A stretch of 62,989 nucleotides of DNA from an uncultured Parabacteroides sp. (GTDB lineage: Bacteria; Bacteroidota; Bacteroidia; Bacteroidales; Tannerellaceae), in assembly GCA_949289155.1 (NCBI GenBank), contig CASEMX010000009.1, positions 1 to 62,989 on the forward strand, written 5' to 3'. The translations under genes and the position numbers were made by a program. The notes beneath the pieces are model-generated. The model was not told where the DNA came from, ran no database searches, and was given only the letters and a program-made list of their open reading frames with translations. Of this stretch, positions 53,969 through 62,612 are shown one piece after another (position 1 is the first letter of the stretch; each line of letters begins with the position of its first letter).

Positions 53969-54676
53969 TTACTGTTTTACGATTTCCAACAGCTCGACTT
54001 CAAACTTCAAAACACTATTAGCTTTGATAGGAGAGCCCGGCATGGCGCGGTCGCCGTATGCCAAATCAGAAGGAATCCAGAATATGTATTTCGAGCCGAC
54101 CGGCATCAGTTGCAAACCTTCGGTCCATCCCTTGATTACCTGATTGACACCGAATACAGCCGGCTCACCACGGTCAACAGAACTGTCGAACTTTGTTCCG
54201 TCCAACAGTGTTCCTGTATAGTGAACTTTTACGCGGTCTTTCGTCGTCGGCTTTGCACCCGTTCCTTCAGTGATGACCTGATATTGCAAGCCGCTTTCAG
54301 TTGTTATCACGTCTTTGTTCTTGCCATTTTCAGCCAAGAATTTTTCGCCCTCTTCCTTATTCTTTTTTGCCTCTTTTGCCGATGCTTGGACGAAATAGGT
54401 CTGCATATAATCGCGCGCCTTTTCTACGCTCATTTTCGTGGAATCTCCCTGGATAGAAGTCACGAATCCGGCAATCAAAGCGTCGATGTTTGCCTCACCG
54501 CCCGGTAATGTTTTCAATTGGTCGTGAAGTCCGGAACCGAAGCTTACACCGATTGCGTAGCTGACGCTATCCACATCACTTTTCAAACCAACATTTGTTT
54601 TGGAATCGCCGCACGAAGTCGCCGTCATTCCTAAAGCAACAGCCGCAGCTGCTGCTAAAACACTTACTTTCTTCAT
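53969..54676 (-). CDS. FKBP-type peptidyl-prolyl isomerase, lipoprotein
   Basis: 235 residues. Lipoprotein signal: LGMTATSCGDSK with Cys22. An N-terminal helical dimerisation domain (VSYAIGVSFGSGLHDQL...) is followed by an FKBP domain (from about residue 125: VKVHYTGTLLDGTKFDSSVDRG, VIKGWTEGLQLMPVGSKY, IPSDLAYGDRAMPG). Catalyses proline isomerisation and acts as an envelope chaperone. Related to the next gene upstream (same architecture), so the two are paralogues in one operon; this one is the periplasmic/outer-membrane version. Confidence 0.93.
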   Translation of the reverse strand: MKKVSVLAAAAAVALGMTATSCGDSKTNVGLKSDVDSVSYAIGVSFGSGLHDQLKTLPGGEANIDALIAGFVTSIQGDSTKMSVEKARDYMQTYFVQASAKEAKKNKEEGEKFLAENGKNKDVITTESGLQYQVITEGTGAKPTTKDRVKVHYTGTLLDGTKFDSSVDRGEPAVFGVNQVIKGWTEGLQLMPVGSKYIFWIPSDLAYGDRAMPGSPIKANSVLKFEVELLEIVKQ

Positions 54677-54711
54677 CTTTTATCTTTTGTTTGTTTACTT
54701 ATATACTCATC

Positions 54712-55299
54712 TTATTTCACGATGTCGAGCAGTTCGACATCGAATATCAACGTACTGTTCGGTTCAATCATTTCGCCTGCCCCATGTTCTCCGTAAGCTA
54801 ACTGCGACGGGATGAACAAGCGCCATTTCGAGCCGACCGGCATCAGCTGCAAAGCTTCTACCCAACCCGGAATTACTTGATTTACGCCGAACACGGCAGG
54901 CTGCCCGCGCTCAACGGAACTGTCGAATACCGTACCATTGATTAACGTTCCGTGGTAATGGCATTTTACTTTGTCGGTAGCCGTCGGTTTCACTCCTTCC
55001 CCTTGTTTCAACACTTGATATTGCAATCCGCTGGGCAGTTCTATTACGCCGGCTCTTCCTTTGTTGATAGAAAGGAACTCTTCGCCTGCCTTCTTGTTGA
55101 TTTCCAATTTCTCTTTCTGCAATTTTACGAAGTATTCGTTGATGACCTGCTTTGCTTCGTCGTAGGTAATTGCCGGCTTTTCATCATTCAATACGTCTGA
55201 CAATCCCTTTACGAAGTCTTCGATTTGCAAGTCTTTAATGCCTGTATTCTGGAAATTATTTCCGATGCTTAATCCCAATGCGTAACTTACTTTGTCCAT
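54712..55299 (-). CDS. FKBP-type peptidyl-prolyl isomerase, no signal peptide
   Basis: 195 residues, starting directly with MDKVSYALGLSIGNNFQNTG, so cytoplasmic. N-terminal FKBP_N helices and C-terminal FKBP domain (VKCHYHGTLINGTVFDSSVERG, VIPGWVEALQLMPVGSKWRL, PSQLAYGEHGAGE). Same architecture as the neighbouring lipoprotein (35-bp gap, same strand), pointing to duplication followed by change of cell location. Confidence 0.93.
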   Translation of the reverse strand: MDKVSYALGLSIGNNFQNTGIKDLQIEDFVKGLSDVLNDEKPAITYDEAKQVINEYFVKLQKEKLEINKKAGEEFLSINKGRAGVIELPSGLQYQVLKQGEGVKPTATDKVKCHYHGTLINGTVFDSSVERGQPAVFGVNQVIPGWVEALQLMPVGSKWRLFIPSQLAYGEHGAGEMIEPNSTLIFDVELLDIVK

Positions 55300-55331
55300 A
55301 TCTTTATGCTTATCTCGTTTTTTTCGAGCCG

Positions 55332-55339
55332 CAAATGTA
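55332..55339 (-). promoter_or_regulatory. -7 element of the FKBP operon
   Basis: Minus strand TACATTTG, 33 bp before the start of the cytoplasmic FKBP gene. No clear -33. Confidence 0.5.
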
Positions 55340-55542
55340 AGTTTTAATCAGTTAAATACCTAATTTAAAATCGAAAATTAAGAAAAAATGTATTTTAAGC
55401 CGCCCGATGTCGAGGAGGACCTTTGTTACTCATCCCGACGATTTTTCCGCTCTGCTTAATCCGGAGTCCGGATAGATGCCGGCAAGCAGGCAGAAAATGG
55501 CTCCTCAAGCTGTTCGGAAATTACTCGATGAGCAGGGAAAAA

Positions 55543-55654
55543 ACTACTTAGTAAGTAGCCCGAAAACTGCTTACTAAGTAGTGCCCCCCTCAACTTAGTA
55601 AGCAGACGAGCGACAGCTTAGTAAGCAGACAAGCGACTACTTAGTAAGTAGTTT
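55543..55654. repeat. 23-24-bp palindromic array (5 copies)
   Basis: Odd palindromes of CTTAGTAAG type are centred at 55551, 55574, 55598, 55621 and 55644, so the period is 23-24 bp. The first and last extend to ACTACTTAGTAAGTAG. The second is the reverse-oriented CTTACTAAG. The flanking gap 55340-55540 shows no gene. Confidence 0.85.
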
Positions 55655-55773
55655 TTCGGCCCTTCCAGAAGCAGGGTTTCAAAGACTTTCCCTAAATATT
55701 TTTTCACGATTTTGAAGCCGTTATGATAGACAATACCTTTTTGATATAATCCATTAAATTAATTTCCTTTTTC

Positions 55774-55805
55774 ATTGCATTTCGATTTTTAATCTCTTAC
55801 CTTTG
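55774..55805 (+). promoter_or_regulatory. Strong promoter with no protein gene directly behind
   Basis: -7 TACCTTTG (55798-55805) and ATTG (55774-55777) 20 bp upstream. The next ORF of any length begins more than 300 bases later, and the segment between is highly structured, so this promoter probably drives the RNA below. Confidence 0.65.
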
Positions 55806-55811
55806 TAACGT

Positions 55812-56092
55812 CTCCAAGGAAAGGAGGCGGACATATTGTAAAAAGGCGTTTACTTAGATGTCTTGTCTTCTACATCTCAAACTTCGCAAACTTGAATTGT
55901 ACAAGAAGATAGGGCAACGGTAGATGTCCGTGTGAGTTGTATAGTTATGCTTCATGCGTCTTTAGGGCGCATGAACGCATACGACATACAATACAGCGTG
56001 GGCTTTCTCGTTGCTTATCCTTACTCGGTAGGCAATGCGAAGGCCTGGAAACGTGGGATGAGCGGCAAGTACAGTTCCCACGCTTTTTTATT
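55812..56092 (+). ncRNA. Candidate structured RNA of about 280 nt
   Basis: From the promoter to a hairpin plus T-run, the segment holds several pairings. TTCATGCG (55951-55958) pairs with CGCATGAA. The flanking TATGC pairs with GCATA. GTTGTAT pairs with ATACAAT (G-U allowed). The last ~90 bases form a domain closed by GCGTGGG/CCCACGC, with an inner TTGC/GCAA and CTTTC/GAAGG stem, followed by TTTTTT. No motif of tmRNA, RNase P or SRP RNA was recognised. 6S RNA is possible but unproven. It sits just before the AT-rich island. Confidence 0.5.
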
Positions 56093-56133
56093 TTATGCCT
56101 TTGTCTAATATGTGAAGTTTTAAAAAGGGTCTG

Positions 56134-59100
56134 ATGTTTGGGGGACTGAGGAAGACGGAAAAATCAAGCGTTATGGATTGGTTAAAGGATTATGAAGAAG
56201 TGATACAGGTAACAGAATCTCTTTATAAAGTAATGAAAAATAATAGTTATGGATTGGTAAATAAAGAAGGCAATTTATTGACTCCCATAGAATATAGTGA
56301 AATATCCAAATTTGAAAATGGATTAGCAAAAGTTTGTATAACAGAAAATATTGAGCAAAATACTGATAATAATAAATTAGTAAATAAAAAAGGCGATTTA
56401 TTGACTCACATAGGATATGGAGAAATATCTATATTTGAAAATGAGTTAGAAGAAGTTTGTATAGCAGAAAGTATTGAGCAAAATACTAATAAAAAATATG
56501 GATTAGTTAATGATAAGGGAGAATTACTAACTGCTATTAAATATACTGACATACTTGATTTTGAAAACGGATTTGCAAGGGTTTCTATCTTTAATAGAAA
56601 CGATAAAAATGAAGTTAAAGTCCCTAGAATATGTAGACGTACTGGGAAAGAAAGCAAATTGTTTAAAAGACTTGAAAAAAGACACAATACTAAAAAGTGG
56701 GGAGTTATAAATATGTTAGGAATTGAAATTATTCCTCCTATTTATTATTATATCAGTAGATTTAATAAAATGGGAGTTGCCATATTTAGAAAATATTTAG
56801 ATTCCAATTTTGGACTAATAAATTGTAATGGGGAGGAAATATTACCGACTGAATATAATGAAATAAGGCCGTTCTATGGTGGGATATATATGAATTATTT
56901 TCTCATTTCAAAAAACTTTTATGCAGGATTTAGTTCAAAAGAATCTCATGTAGGACTTGCCGATTCGTTTGGCAATGTGATATTACCAACAGAATATGAT
57001 AAAATAGAATCATTTTATAATAGTAAAAAGTATGAAGACTATCTTGTTGTTTCTAAAAAATCTCGTTTAGGACTTGCTGATCGATATGGAAATATTTTAT
57101 TAGAGACAAAATATTCTAATATAATCTGCGATTCACCTGAAGAAGATTTATTGAGCATTTATTATGAAAGATACCCAGTTGTTAAATTAGATAAAGATAA
57201 CTGTTTTGTAAAAGTGTATAAAGGAAATATTATAAAAATAGAATCTACTATTTACGATTATGTTGGTGATTTTGATTCAAATGGAATTGCAATGGTTTAT
57301 AAGAATGGATTGCAAGGACGAATTAATGCAAACATACAAGAAATAATACCTTGTAGATACAATACAATTAAATGGATAGAATTGGAATGCAAAGAGTTTA
57401 TATTAGTTTCAAAAGATAGAAAGTACGGTGTCTTAAATAAAAATGGAGAGGAAATAATTCCATGTGAATATTTTTCTTCAGCTTGTTATACAGATCCGAT
57501 AACGTTTGATAGGCAAATGAAAGTATTCATTGCATATAAAGGAATGTTTTGCAAATTGTTAGATCAAAATGGATATTCATTAACAGAAGCTATATATGAA
57601 AAAATATCCAAATATCCGGATTCTGCAAAAGATAATAAAGTGGATTCCTATGCGAAAGAATATGTAAAAGCCAATGAAATTAAAACCGAAAATGTGCCTA
57701 ATAAATATTGGATTGCTAAGAAAAAAGAGGGATATGGTTTGATTGACAAAAAAGGAAAAGAATATCTATTTGGTAAATATAAAAATATTCAATATTCATT
57801 GCCTGGATATTATCTTGTCGAAAGAAAAGGTATTCAAGATAATCGTAGTAGTGCTTACGACTTCTTTGAATTAAAGAATGGATGGCAGTATGGATTTCTG
57901 AATAACGATTTGCATTTGTTAGTGGGAAAAAAAGGAGAGTGTAAAAAATATATACCAATACCGATTAAATATGATTGGGGATTTCCTTTCGTTCATGAAG
58001 GAAATTATTCAATTGTAGAATTAAATGGTAAAAAAGGACTTATCAATAGAGATAATAATGAAGTATTGCCGTTAAAATATAATGAATTGAGATATTCAAA
58101 TGGAGTGCTTCTTTTTAAAGAAAATGGGTGCTGGGGCATAATTTCATTAAACGGAGAAGTTATATTGGCACCACAGTTTGACTACATAGAAGATTTTCAT
58201 GAAGACAAAGCAGTTGTACGTATGAATGAAAAATATGGAGTGATTTCAATGAAAGGGGAAAATATAGTTATTCCTAAATATGATAATATATTCTCTTATA
58301 GGGAAGGATATGCTATATTTGAACTCGATCGAGAATCTGGTTGTATAGATGTGAATGGTAATGAAATAATTCCTCCAGAGTATAAATCAATAGGAAAATA
58401 TGGGAAATATTTTAAATGCGAAAAATATTTTGAACGTTTTGGAGTCGTTGATGAACACGGAAAAGTTATTATTGATTTCAAGTATCGTGATTTGATTATT
58501 TTCGATGATTGTTTCTGGGGAATAACGGATGAATATATTAATTTCGTCCCAGAAGGAGGTTTATTGTTGTTTAATTACCAAGAGAAATTATTATCTGATA
58601 TTTGGATTCACGGAGTATCATGGCACTATGAAAATGAGAATTTATTTGAAGTACATAGATATATCAATGGTGATATGCTATTAAAGGGGGTAATATCCAA
58701 TTTGGGTAAACTAATAGCTCCTATACGTTATAAATATATTACACTAAAAGATAATAAAATCGAGTGCGAGAAAATACTTACTTTCAATTCAGAATCAGTT
58801 TATGATATATATAATTTAGAAGGAGAACGTATAGATAATCCTTTATTCAGTATTGAATATAAAATGTTTGATTCTAATTTTTATTTATTAGATGATGATG
58901 ACATAGAGAAAGTAGAAAGAACTAAGCATTTCTATTTGGAATTTGCAAATTCAATTGTTAATAGCTCAAATGCAGATACTCAAACGATTGATCAGATTAT
59001 TGAATTTCTATTTACACGAAGGGGATATCATATGTATAATGATTTTCGTGGAATATTTGAATCTAACCTCTGCGATTGGAAAGAATTTCTATTGTTAAGT

Positions 59101-59847
59101 CAAATGTTTTACAAATGTCTTGATTATACAACAGTAGAAGAAGCTAATATTTCCCTTCTATCAAACAAGGAATTTCAATATGTCGAAGACGTGAAAATCG
59201 GACGAAATTTTATTGTCTTTTTAGCCAAATCTTGCGCTGCACATTCTTTCATTTTGGCTCCCATTAAATCGAGATTTATTGTTGTTGAACATTTATATCA
59301 ATTAGTTCATGCTATATATGATCCTGATTTGTTAAAAGTAAGAGAGATACCCAGCGAAGGCGTTGTTGAAATTTTCATTGGTATAGATAACTTTGATGAC
59401 TATGGAGAATATAAAGATCTTGTAAAAGAATTTGATCAACAATTAAATAACAACTATCCAGATACTATGTATGCTGATTGTATGTATATTATTCGTCTAT
59501 TGGAATATCATTTATTGTGCCATCTTCAATATTATTGCTTGAAATTAGATGGAAATATGGAAAATTTGGATTTGTCGGAAATAAACAATAGAATAATAAG
59601 GTTAAGGGCATTTTTAACCAAAGAGTACGATTTCAATTCTAAAATCTTAAAAGATTTTGCAATAAAAGCATGGGAAGATTGGTTCCAAGAAGATTATAAC
59701 ATAGAATATACAGATAATGATTTATATTTCGATATTACGCCTGATGGATATTGTTGGTATATAGGATTTGATAAAAGTAAGAAAAAAATTAGACGGTTAG
59801 AAGTATATGATCCAATATACAATTCAAACTATAACGATCAACAATAA
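56134..59847 (+). CDS. WG-repeat protein with interrupted C-terminus
   Basis: 1237 residues, no signal peptide. About 16 or more WG-type repeats of ~40-60 residues fill residues ~35-900, e.g. YGLVNKEGNLLTPIEYSEIS, LGLADRYGNILLETKYSNII, KGLINRDNNEVLPLKYNEL, YGVISMKGENIVIPKYDNI. A helical domain follows (about 930-1237) with CAAHSFILAPIKSRFIVVEH and a long DNLYFDITPDGYCWYIGF segment. WG repeats usually form large beta-propeller-like binding surfaces. Very AT-rich, unlike its neighbours. An in-frame TAA at 59845 cuts the reading before 45 further codons that look like the natural end (next feature). Role unknown; a cell-surface or phage/effector-related function is only a guess. Confidence 0.85.
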   Translation: MFGGLRKTEKSSVMDWLKDYEEVIQVTESLYKVMKNNSYGLVNKEGNLLTPIEYSEISKFENGLAKVCITENIEQNTDNNKLVNKKGDLLTHIGYGEISIFENELEEVCIAESIEQNTNKKYGLVNDKGELLTAIKYTDILDFENGFARVSIFNRNDKNEVKVPRICRRTGKESKLFKRLEKRHNTKKWGVINMLGIEIIPPIYYYISRFNKMGVAIFRKYLDSNFGLINCNGEEILPTEYNEIRPFYGGIYMNYFLISKNFYAGFSSKESHVGLADSFGNVILPTEYDKIESFYNSKKYEDYLVVSKKSRLGLADRYGNILLETKYSNIICDSPEEDLLSIYYERYPVVKLDKDNCFVKVYKGNIIKIESTIYDYVGDFDSNGIAMVYKNGLQGRINANIQEIIPCRYNTIKWIELECKEFILVSKDRKYGVLNKNGEEIIPCEYFSSACYTDPITFDRQMKVFIAYKGMFCKLLDQNGYSLTEAIYEKISKYPDSAKDNKVDSYAKEYVKANEIKTENVPNKYWIAKKKEGYGLIDKKGKEYLFGKYKNIQYSLPGYYLVERKGIQDNRSSAYDFFELKNGWQYGFLNNDLHLLVGKKGECKKYIPIPIKYDWGFPFVHEGNYSIVELNGKKGLINRDNNEVLPLKYNELRYSNGVLLFKENGCWGIISLNGEVILAPQFDYIEDFHEDKAVVRMNEKYGVISMKGENIVIPKYDNIFSYREGYAIFELDRESGCIDVNGNEIIPPEYKSIGKYGKYFKCEKYFERFGVVDEHGKVIIDFKYRDLIIFDDCFWGITDEYINFVPEGGLLLFNYQEKLLSDIWIHGVSWHYENENLFEVHRYINGDMLLKGVISNLGKLIAPIRYKYITLKDNKIECEKILTFNSESVYDIYNLEGERIDNPLFSIEYKMFDSNFYLLDDDDIEKVERTKHFYLEFANSIVNSSNADTQTIDQIIEFLFTRRGYHMYNDFRGIFESNLCDWKEFLLLSQMFYKCLDYTTVEEANISLLSNKEFQYVEDVKIGRNFIVFLAKSCAAHSFILAPIKSRFIVVEHLYQLVHAIYDPDLLKVREIPSEGVVEIFIGIDNFDDYGEYKDLVKEFDQQLNNNYPDTMYADCMYIIRLLEYHLLCHLQYYCLKLDGNMENLDLSEINNRIIRLRAFLTKEYDFNSKILKDFAIKAWEDWFQEDYNIEYTDNDLYFDITPDGYCWYIGFDKSKKKIRRLEVYDPIYNSNYNDQQ

Positions 59848-59985
59848 ATTTTTCATTCGCAAAACGATTCTCCATCTTATGGACGATATTCTGATTCGTG
59901 GGCACAAGATGTAGAAGGATATAGCGATGATGATATAGATACGATTTTTGATGGAGCTCCTTCAGCTTATTGGAATATAGATTAA
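59848..59985 (+). pseudogene. C-terminal tail of the WG protein beyond an in-frame stop
   Basis: In the same reading frame after the TAA at 59845-59847, codons 59848-59982 read IFHSQNDSPSYGRYSDSWAQ then DVEGYSDDDIDTIFDGAPSA and YWNID, then TAA at 59983-59985. The acidic ending (GAPSAYWNID) looks like a conserved C-terminus that I recall on other Bacteroidetes proteins. So the 1237-residue form is probably a truncated version, or the stop is read through. Confidence 0.65.
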
Positions 59986-60067
59986 CTTTATTGGAAGCCG
60001 GTGCGAAACTTGTTCACATCACAGTGGTGTGGCAAAGTGGTTATAAACAATCAAAATATAAACAATT

Positions 60068-60532
60068 ATGGCAATACGTTTGGAATTTCACAATAACGTC
60101 TATCGAGTAGACGATGTTATTAAGAAGTATCCAGGAGGGTACAAAGCTTTTAAGGAGCATTGGCGTTTGTGTATTCGATTGTGGTATGATGGTGTTTTGA
60201 TTCGTTTTGGGGATATGTGTTGGCCTTGTGGTGGAGAGTTAGGACCAGATATCCCAGAGTGCGTTATAGATGCGGGGTTTGATTTTGAAACACCACCAGA
60301 TTGGCATACTGATGGTCGTATAATTTGGACAGATCGAATGCCGGATGAACCCATGCTTATAGAAGATGGCTCCTATTATCAAGGCGGTTTCTTTTATAAA
60401 ACGCATGATGCGTGGGCTATAGCCAATATGCGATTAGTAGAATATAATAACCCGAAAACATTTTATTATTTTGAAGGTAAAGGATTGATAGAGGCTGGAT
60501 GGTATAATGACGAACGAAAACGTAGTCTCTAG
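60068..60532 (+). CDS. Unknown protein of the AT-rich island
   Basis: 154 residues, no signal peptide. Rich in Trp, Tyr and Asp. Short motifs GGYKAFKEHWRLC, CWPCGGELGPDIPECVIDAG and YYQGGFFYKTHDAWAIANMR. Family not recognised. Stops within the next small ORF (26-bp overlap), so the two are coupled. Located between the WG protein and the AbiE pair; could be an immunity or defence-related protein, but nothing in the sequence shows it. Confidence 0.6.
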   Translation: MAIRLEFHNNVYRVDDVIKKYPGGYKAFKEHWRLCIRLWYDGVLIRFGDMCWPCGGELGPDIPECVIDAGFDFETPPDWHTDGRIIWTDRMPDEPMLIEDGSYYQGGFFYKTHDAWAIANMRLVEYNNPKTFYYFEGKGLIEAGWYNDERKRSL

Positions 60533-60704
60533 TACAAAAAATAAGATGAAAGTATATATTGAAAAGTTTAAGGAGAAATTACGTCGGCTTTTGAATAATG
60601 AAGACGATAAGAAGAATACGATTCGTATAATTAGTGGAGTATCTGAAGTAGTAAATGAACGATATTACCATTGGGCAGAGGAACAACGTGAGCTTATGCA
60701 ATGA
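60507..60704 (+). CDS. Truncated copy of the 61.9 kb gene
   Basis: 65 residues. Its segment from NKMKVYIEKFKEKLR through YYHWAEEQRELMQ matches the N-terminus of the product at 61872-62612 (MKVYIEKFKEKLCQIL...YYHWAEEQRTLP). The DNA is identical over 40 bp (60542-60581 and 61889-61928) and again over 28 bp (60661-60688 and 62015-62042). It ends at a stop just after EEQR, so it is either a decayed duplicate or a separate short peptide. Confidence 0.6.
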   Translation: MTNENVVSSTKNKMKVYIEKFKEKLRRLLNNEDDKKNTIRIISGVSEVVNERYYHWAEEQRELMQ

Positions 60705-60802
60705 TAATAGCTTATTGTTTAGGTGGATGCACTTACTTTTTCCTATATGTCAAGATAGGATAAATTTGATGATAAGATATGCGCAACATTCCCACCTTTT
60801 TA

Positions 60803-60834
60803 TTTGTTCTCAACAGGAATAATCACTAATTTTG
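60803..60834 (+). promoter_or_regulatory. Promoter of the AbiE-like pair
   Basis: TTTG (60803-60806), 20-bp spacer, TAATTTTG (60827-60834): a near-perfect match to the Bacteroidetes promoter. The antitoxin start follows 22 bp later. Confidence 0.75.
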
Positions 60835-60856
60835 TGATATTCTAATAAAATGTGCT

Positions 60857-61189
60857 ATGTCAAGTGATGCAATCAAACAAGAATTGTTGGCGAAACTAAA
60901 GCAGGAGCATTGCTTTTGGTCGTACAATGAGGAGTCAATCAAGGATATTCCCGATGATATGCTGATTGAAAAGACTTTGTTGCATCTTGACTTGGACGAA
61001 ATTAACCAGCTTTTTTTGATTTATCCTTTTAAGAAAATAAAGCAGGTATGGCTGGATTACCTCATTCCACAGGAAGAATATCTCTACACATTGAATCGCT
61101 TCTTTGCTTGGTACTATTTCAAAGCAAAGAAACCGGATGCTTATATAAAGTCTATGGCTACCCGTCATCTTAATAAGATGTTTGCATGA
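60857..61189 (+). CDS. AbiEi/DUF6922-like antitoxin candidate
   Basis: 110 residues. Helical, charged protein with LHLDLDEINQLFLIYPFKKIKQVWLDYLIPQEEYLYTLNRFFAWYYF. Its position directly before and overlapping a nucleotidyltransferase toxin (ATGA) is the layout of AbiE-type toxin-antitoxin modules, and the sequence resembles DUF6922 antitoxins as I recall. No DNA-binding HTH was recognised. Role inferred from context. Confidence 0.75.
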   Translation: MSSDAIKQELLAKLKQEHCFWSYNEESIKDIPDDMLIEKTLLHLDLDEINQLFLIYPFKKIKQVWLDYLIPQEEYLYTLNRFFAWYYFKAKKPDAYIKSMATRHLNKMFA

Positions 61190-61704
61190 AAGGTTTAGCA
61201 CCACACACTCAACAAATCTTTGAAGCAGTTTCTAAATTGGCTTGCATCAAGCCCTATCTTTTGGTGGGTGGTACTGCCTTGTCCTTACAGATAGGCACAC
61301 GCCAGAGCGAGGACTTGGACTTTATGAAATGGCGTACTTCCAAAGTTGAAAAGATGGAAGTGGCATGGTATCAGATAGAGAAAGAACTTGCCACTGTTGG
61401 TGAAATCCAACATAAAGACATTTTGGATATAGACCATGTGGAGTATGTGGTGGCTGGAGTAAAACTTTCCTTTTATGCCTGTTCCAAATATTCTCCGGTA
61501 GATAAACCTGTGGATTACTTGAACCATATTCGATTGGCAGATGTGAAAGCCATTGGAGCTATGAAGATGGAGGTAATGTTGCGCAGAAGTAATCTAACCA
61601 ATGGTAATCGTTTTACAAGAGATGCTCATTTTGAACAACTTGCACCTGTATATGCTGTTACTGCCCAAGAAATAGAAGATTATATTAAGTCGTGTTTGAG
61701 ATAG
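61186..61704 (+). CDS. AbiEii-like nucleotidyltransferase toxin
   Basis: 172 residues. N-terminal nucleotidyltransferase motif PYLLVGGTALSLQIGTRQSEDLDF (GG at 28-29, DLDF at 43-46), typical of AbiEii/AbiGii toxin families. Such proteins block growth by transferring nucleotides to tRNA or other targets, and the system gives abortive phage resistance. Short for the family (usual ~250-300 residues), which suits the smaller Bacteroidetes forms. Overlaps the antitoxin gene by 4 bp. Confidence 0.8.
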   Translation: MKGLAPHTQQIFEAVSKLACIKPYLLVGGTALSLQIGTRQSEDLDFMKWRTSKVEKMEVAWYQIEKELATVGEIQHKDILDIDHVEYVVAGVKLSFYACSKYSPVDKPVDYLNHIRLADVKAIGAMKMEVMLRRSNLTNGNRFTRDAHFEQLAPVYAVTAQEIEDYIKSCLR

Positions 61705-61717
61705 TTTCATAAATTAG

Positions 61718-61849
61718 AATTTAGTCAATAAAAACGTATCATCCTTTTCTATTATTGGCAATCAATTGTTACTTTGTGCTCAAAAAGAAAAGGACAAACA
61801 ATATTGGTTTTATGATTTAGAAACAAAAGAGATTCGGAAATTAGATTAG
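61718..61849 (+). pseudogene. Remnant of an unidentified gene
   Basis: One frame is open without a start: NLVNKNVSSFSIIGNQLLLC then AQKEKDKQYWFYDLETKEIR and KLD and a stop at 61847-61849. It reads like the C-terminus of a beta-propeller-type protein but has no start codon or upstream coding sequence. It is probably a fragment left by rearrangement in the island. Confidence 0.5.
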
Positions 61850-61871
61850 ATAATAATTTGCTTTTTAGTAG

Positions 61872-62612
61872 ATGAATAAATATAAAAGTAAGATGAAAGT
61901 ATATATTGAAAAGTTTAAGGAGAAATTATGTCAGATTTTGAACGATGAAGAGGAAGGGAAGAAGATGTTTATAGATTCTGCAGAATTAGGAAAACCGATA
62001 GGGGATAGAGAAAAATATTACCATTGGGCAGAGGAACAACGTACTTTACCGGAAGAAAAGACGAGTGATTGGTTGGCTACTCAAAAGGTTATTTACGAAC
62101 AAGAGGAGAAAAGTGTGCCTAATGCGGAACGTGAAGAACTGATTCAACGTCTAAAAGCGATGGCTGAAGAAGAAGTTTTACCACGAGAGCAAAGACTTAT
62201 GGGAGCAATGTGTTACTGTCCTGCAGCTCCAGATATAACTTACACATTTTCTTGTCCGCGATGTGGTAGAATAATAAAAGAGTTAGATTATGATTCTCGC
62301 GACGAATTGAATAAAATTACTTCATTGGTAGAAGAAATGAAACAGTTGGGATATGATGTAAAGACGGAGCGAGTATGTTCTGTTTGTAGCGGGAGCAGTG
62401 GACGGCATCCGCTCGATGTGGATACACTTTTCTATTTCCGTTTCAGGGGAATGGAAACTTATCATGTTGCAGTAGCAAATTGTTCATGGGTTTATAAAGT
62501 TGTCTTATCTTTTTTGCGTTCAGAGAATGCCTACTATGGAGACAGAGATGAATTAAAATATGTATCTGAACAGAAAGATATAATAGAAGAAATGCTGGGA
62601 ATAAAGATATGA
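61872..62612 (+). CDS. Cys-rich protein linked to a radical SAM enzyme
   Basis: 246 residues. N-terminal helical segment (MKVYIEKFKEKL...YYHWAEEQR) shared with the short ORF at 60507. Six Cys in pairs form a likely metal site: C114 and C116 (MCYCPAAP), C128 and C131 (SCPRCGRI), C169 and C172 (VCSVCSG). These may be zinc or iron-sulfur ligands. The radical SAM gene overlaps its stop (ATGA), so the pair is probably translated together. A role as substrate, partner or accessory in radical SAM peptide modification is a hypothesis only. Family not recognised. Confidence 0.7.
   Translation: MNKYKSKMKVYIEKFKEKLCQILNDEEEGKKMFIDSAELGKPIGDREKYYHWAEEQRTLPEEKTSDWLATQKVIYEQEEKSVPNAEREELIQRLKAMAEEEVLPREQRLMGAMCYCPAAPDITYTFSCPRCGRIIKELDYDSRDELNKITSLVEEMKQLGYDVKTERVCSVCSGSSGRHPLDVDTLFYFRFRGMETYHVAVANCSWVYKVVLSFLRSENAYYGDRDELKYVSEQKDIIEEMLGIKI

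Noticed and set aside
55812-56092. Retron-type or group II intron RNA
   Set aside because: No reverse transcriptase gene is nearby, and the last stem lacks the domain V signature of group II introns.
55937-56134. A 65-codon frame just before the WG gene
   Set aside because: It lies inside the highly structured segment with a terminator-like end, and the translation has no domain. A structured RNA explains the region better.
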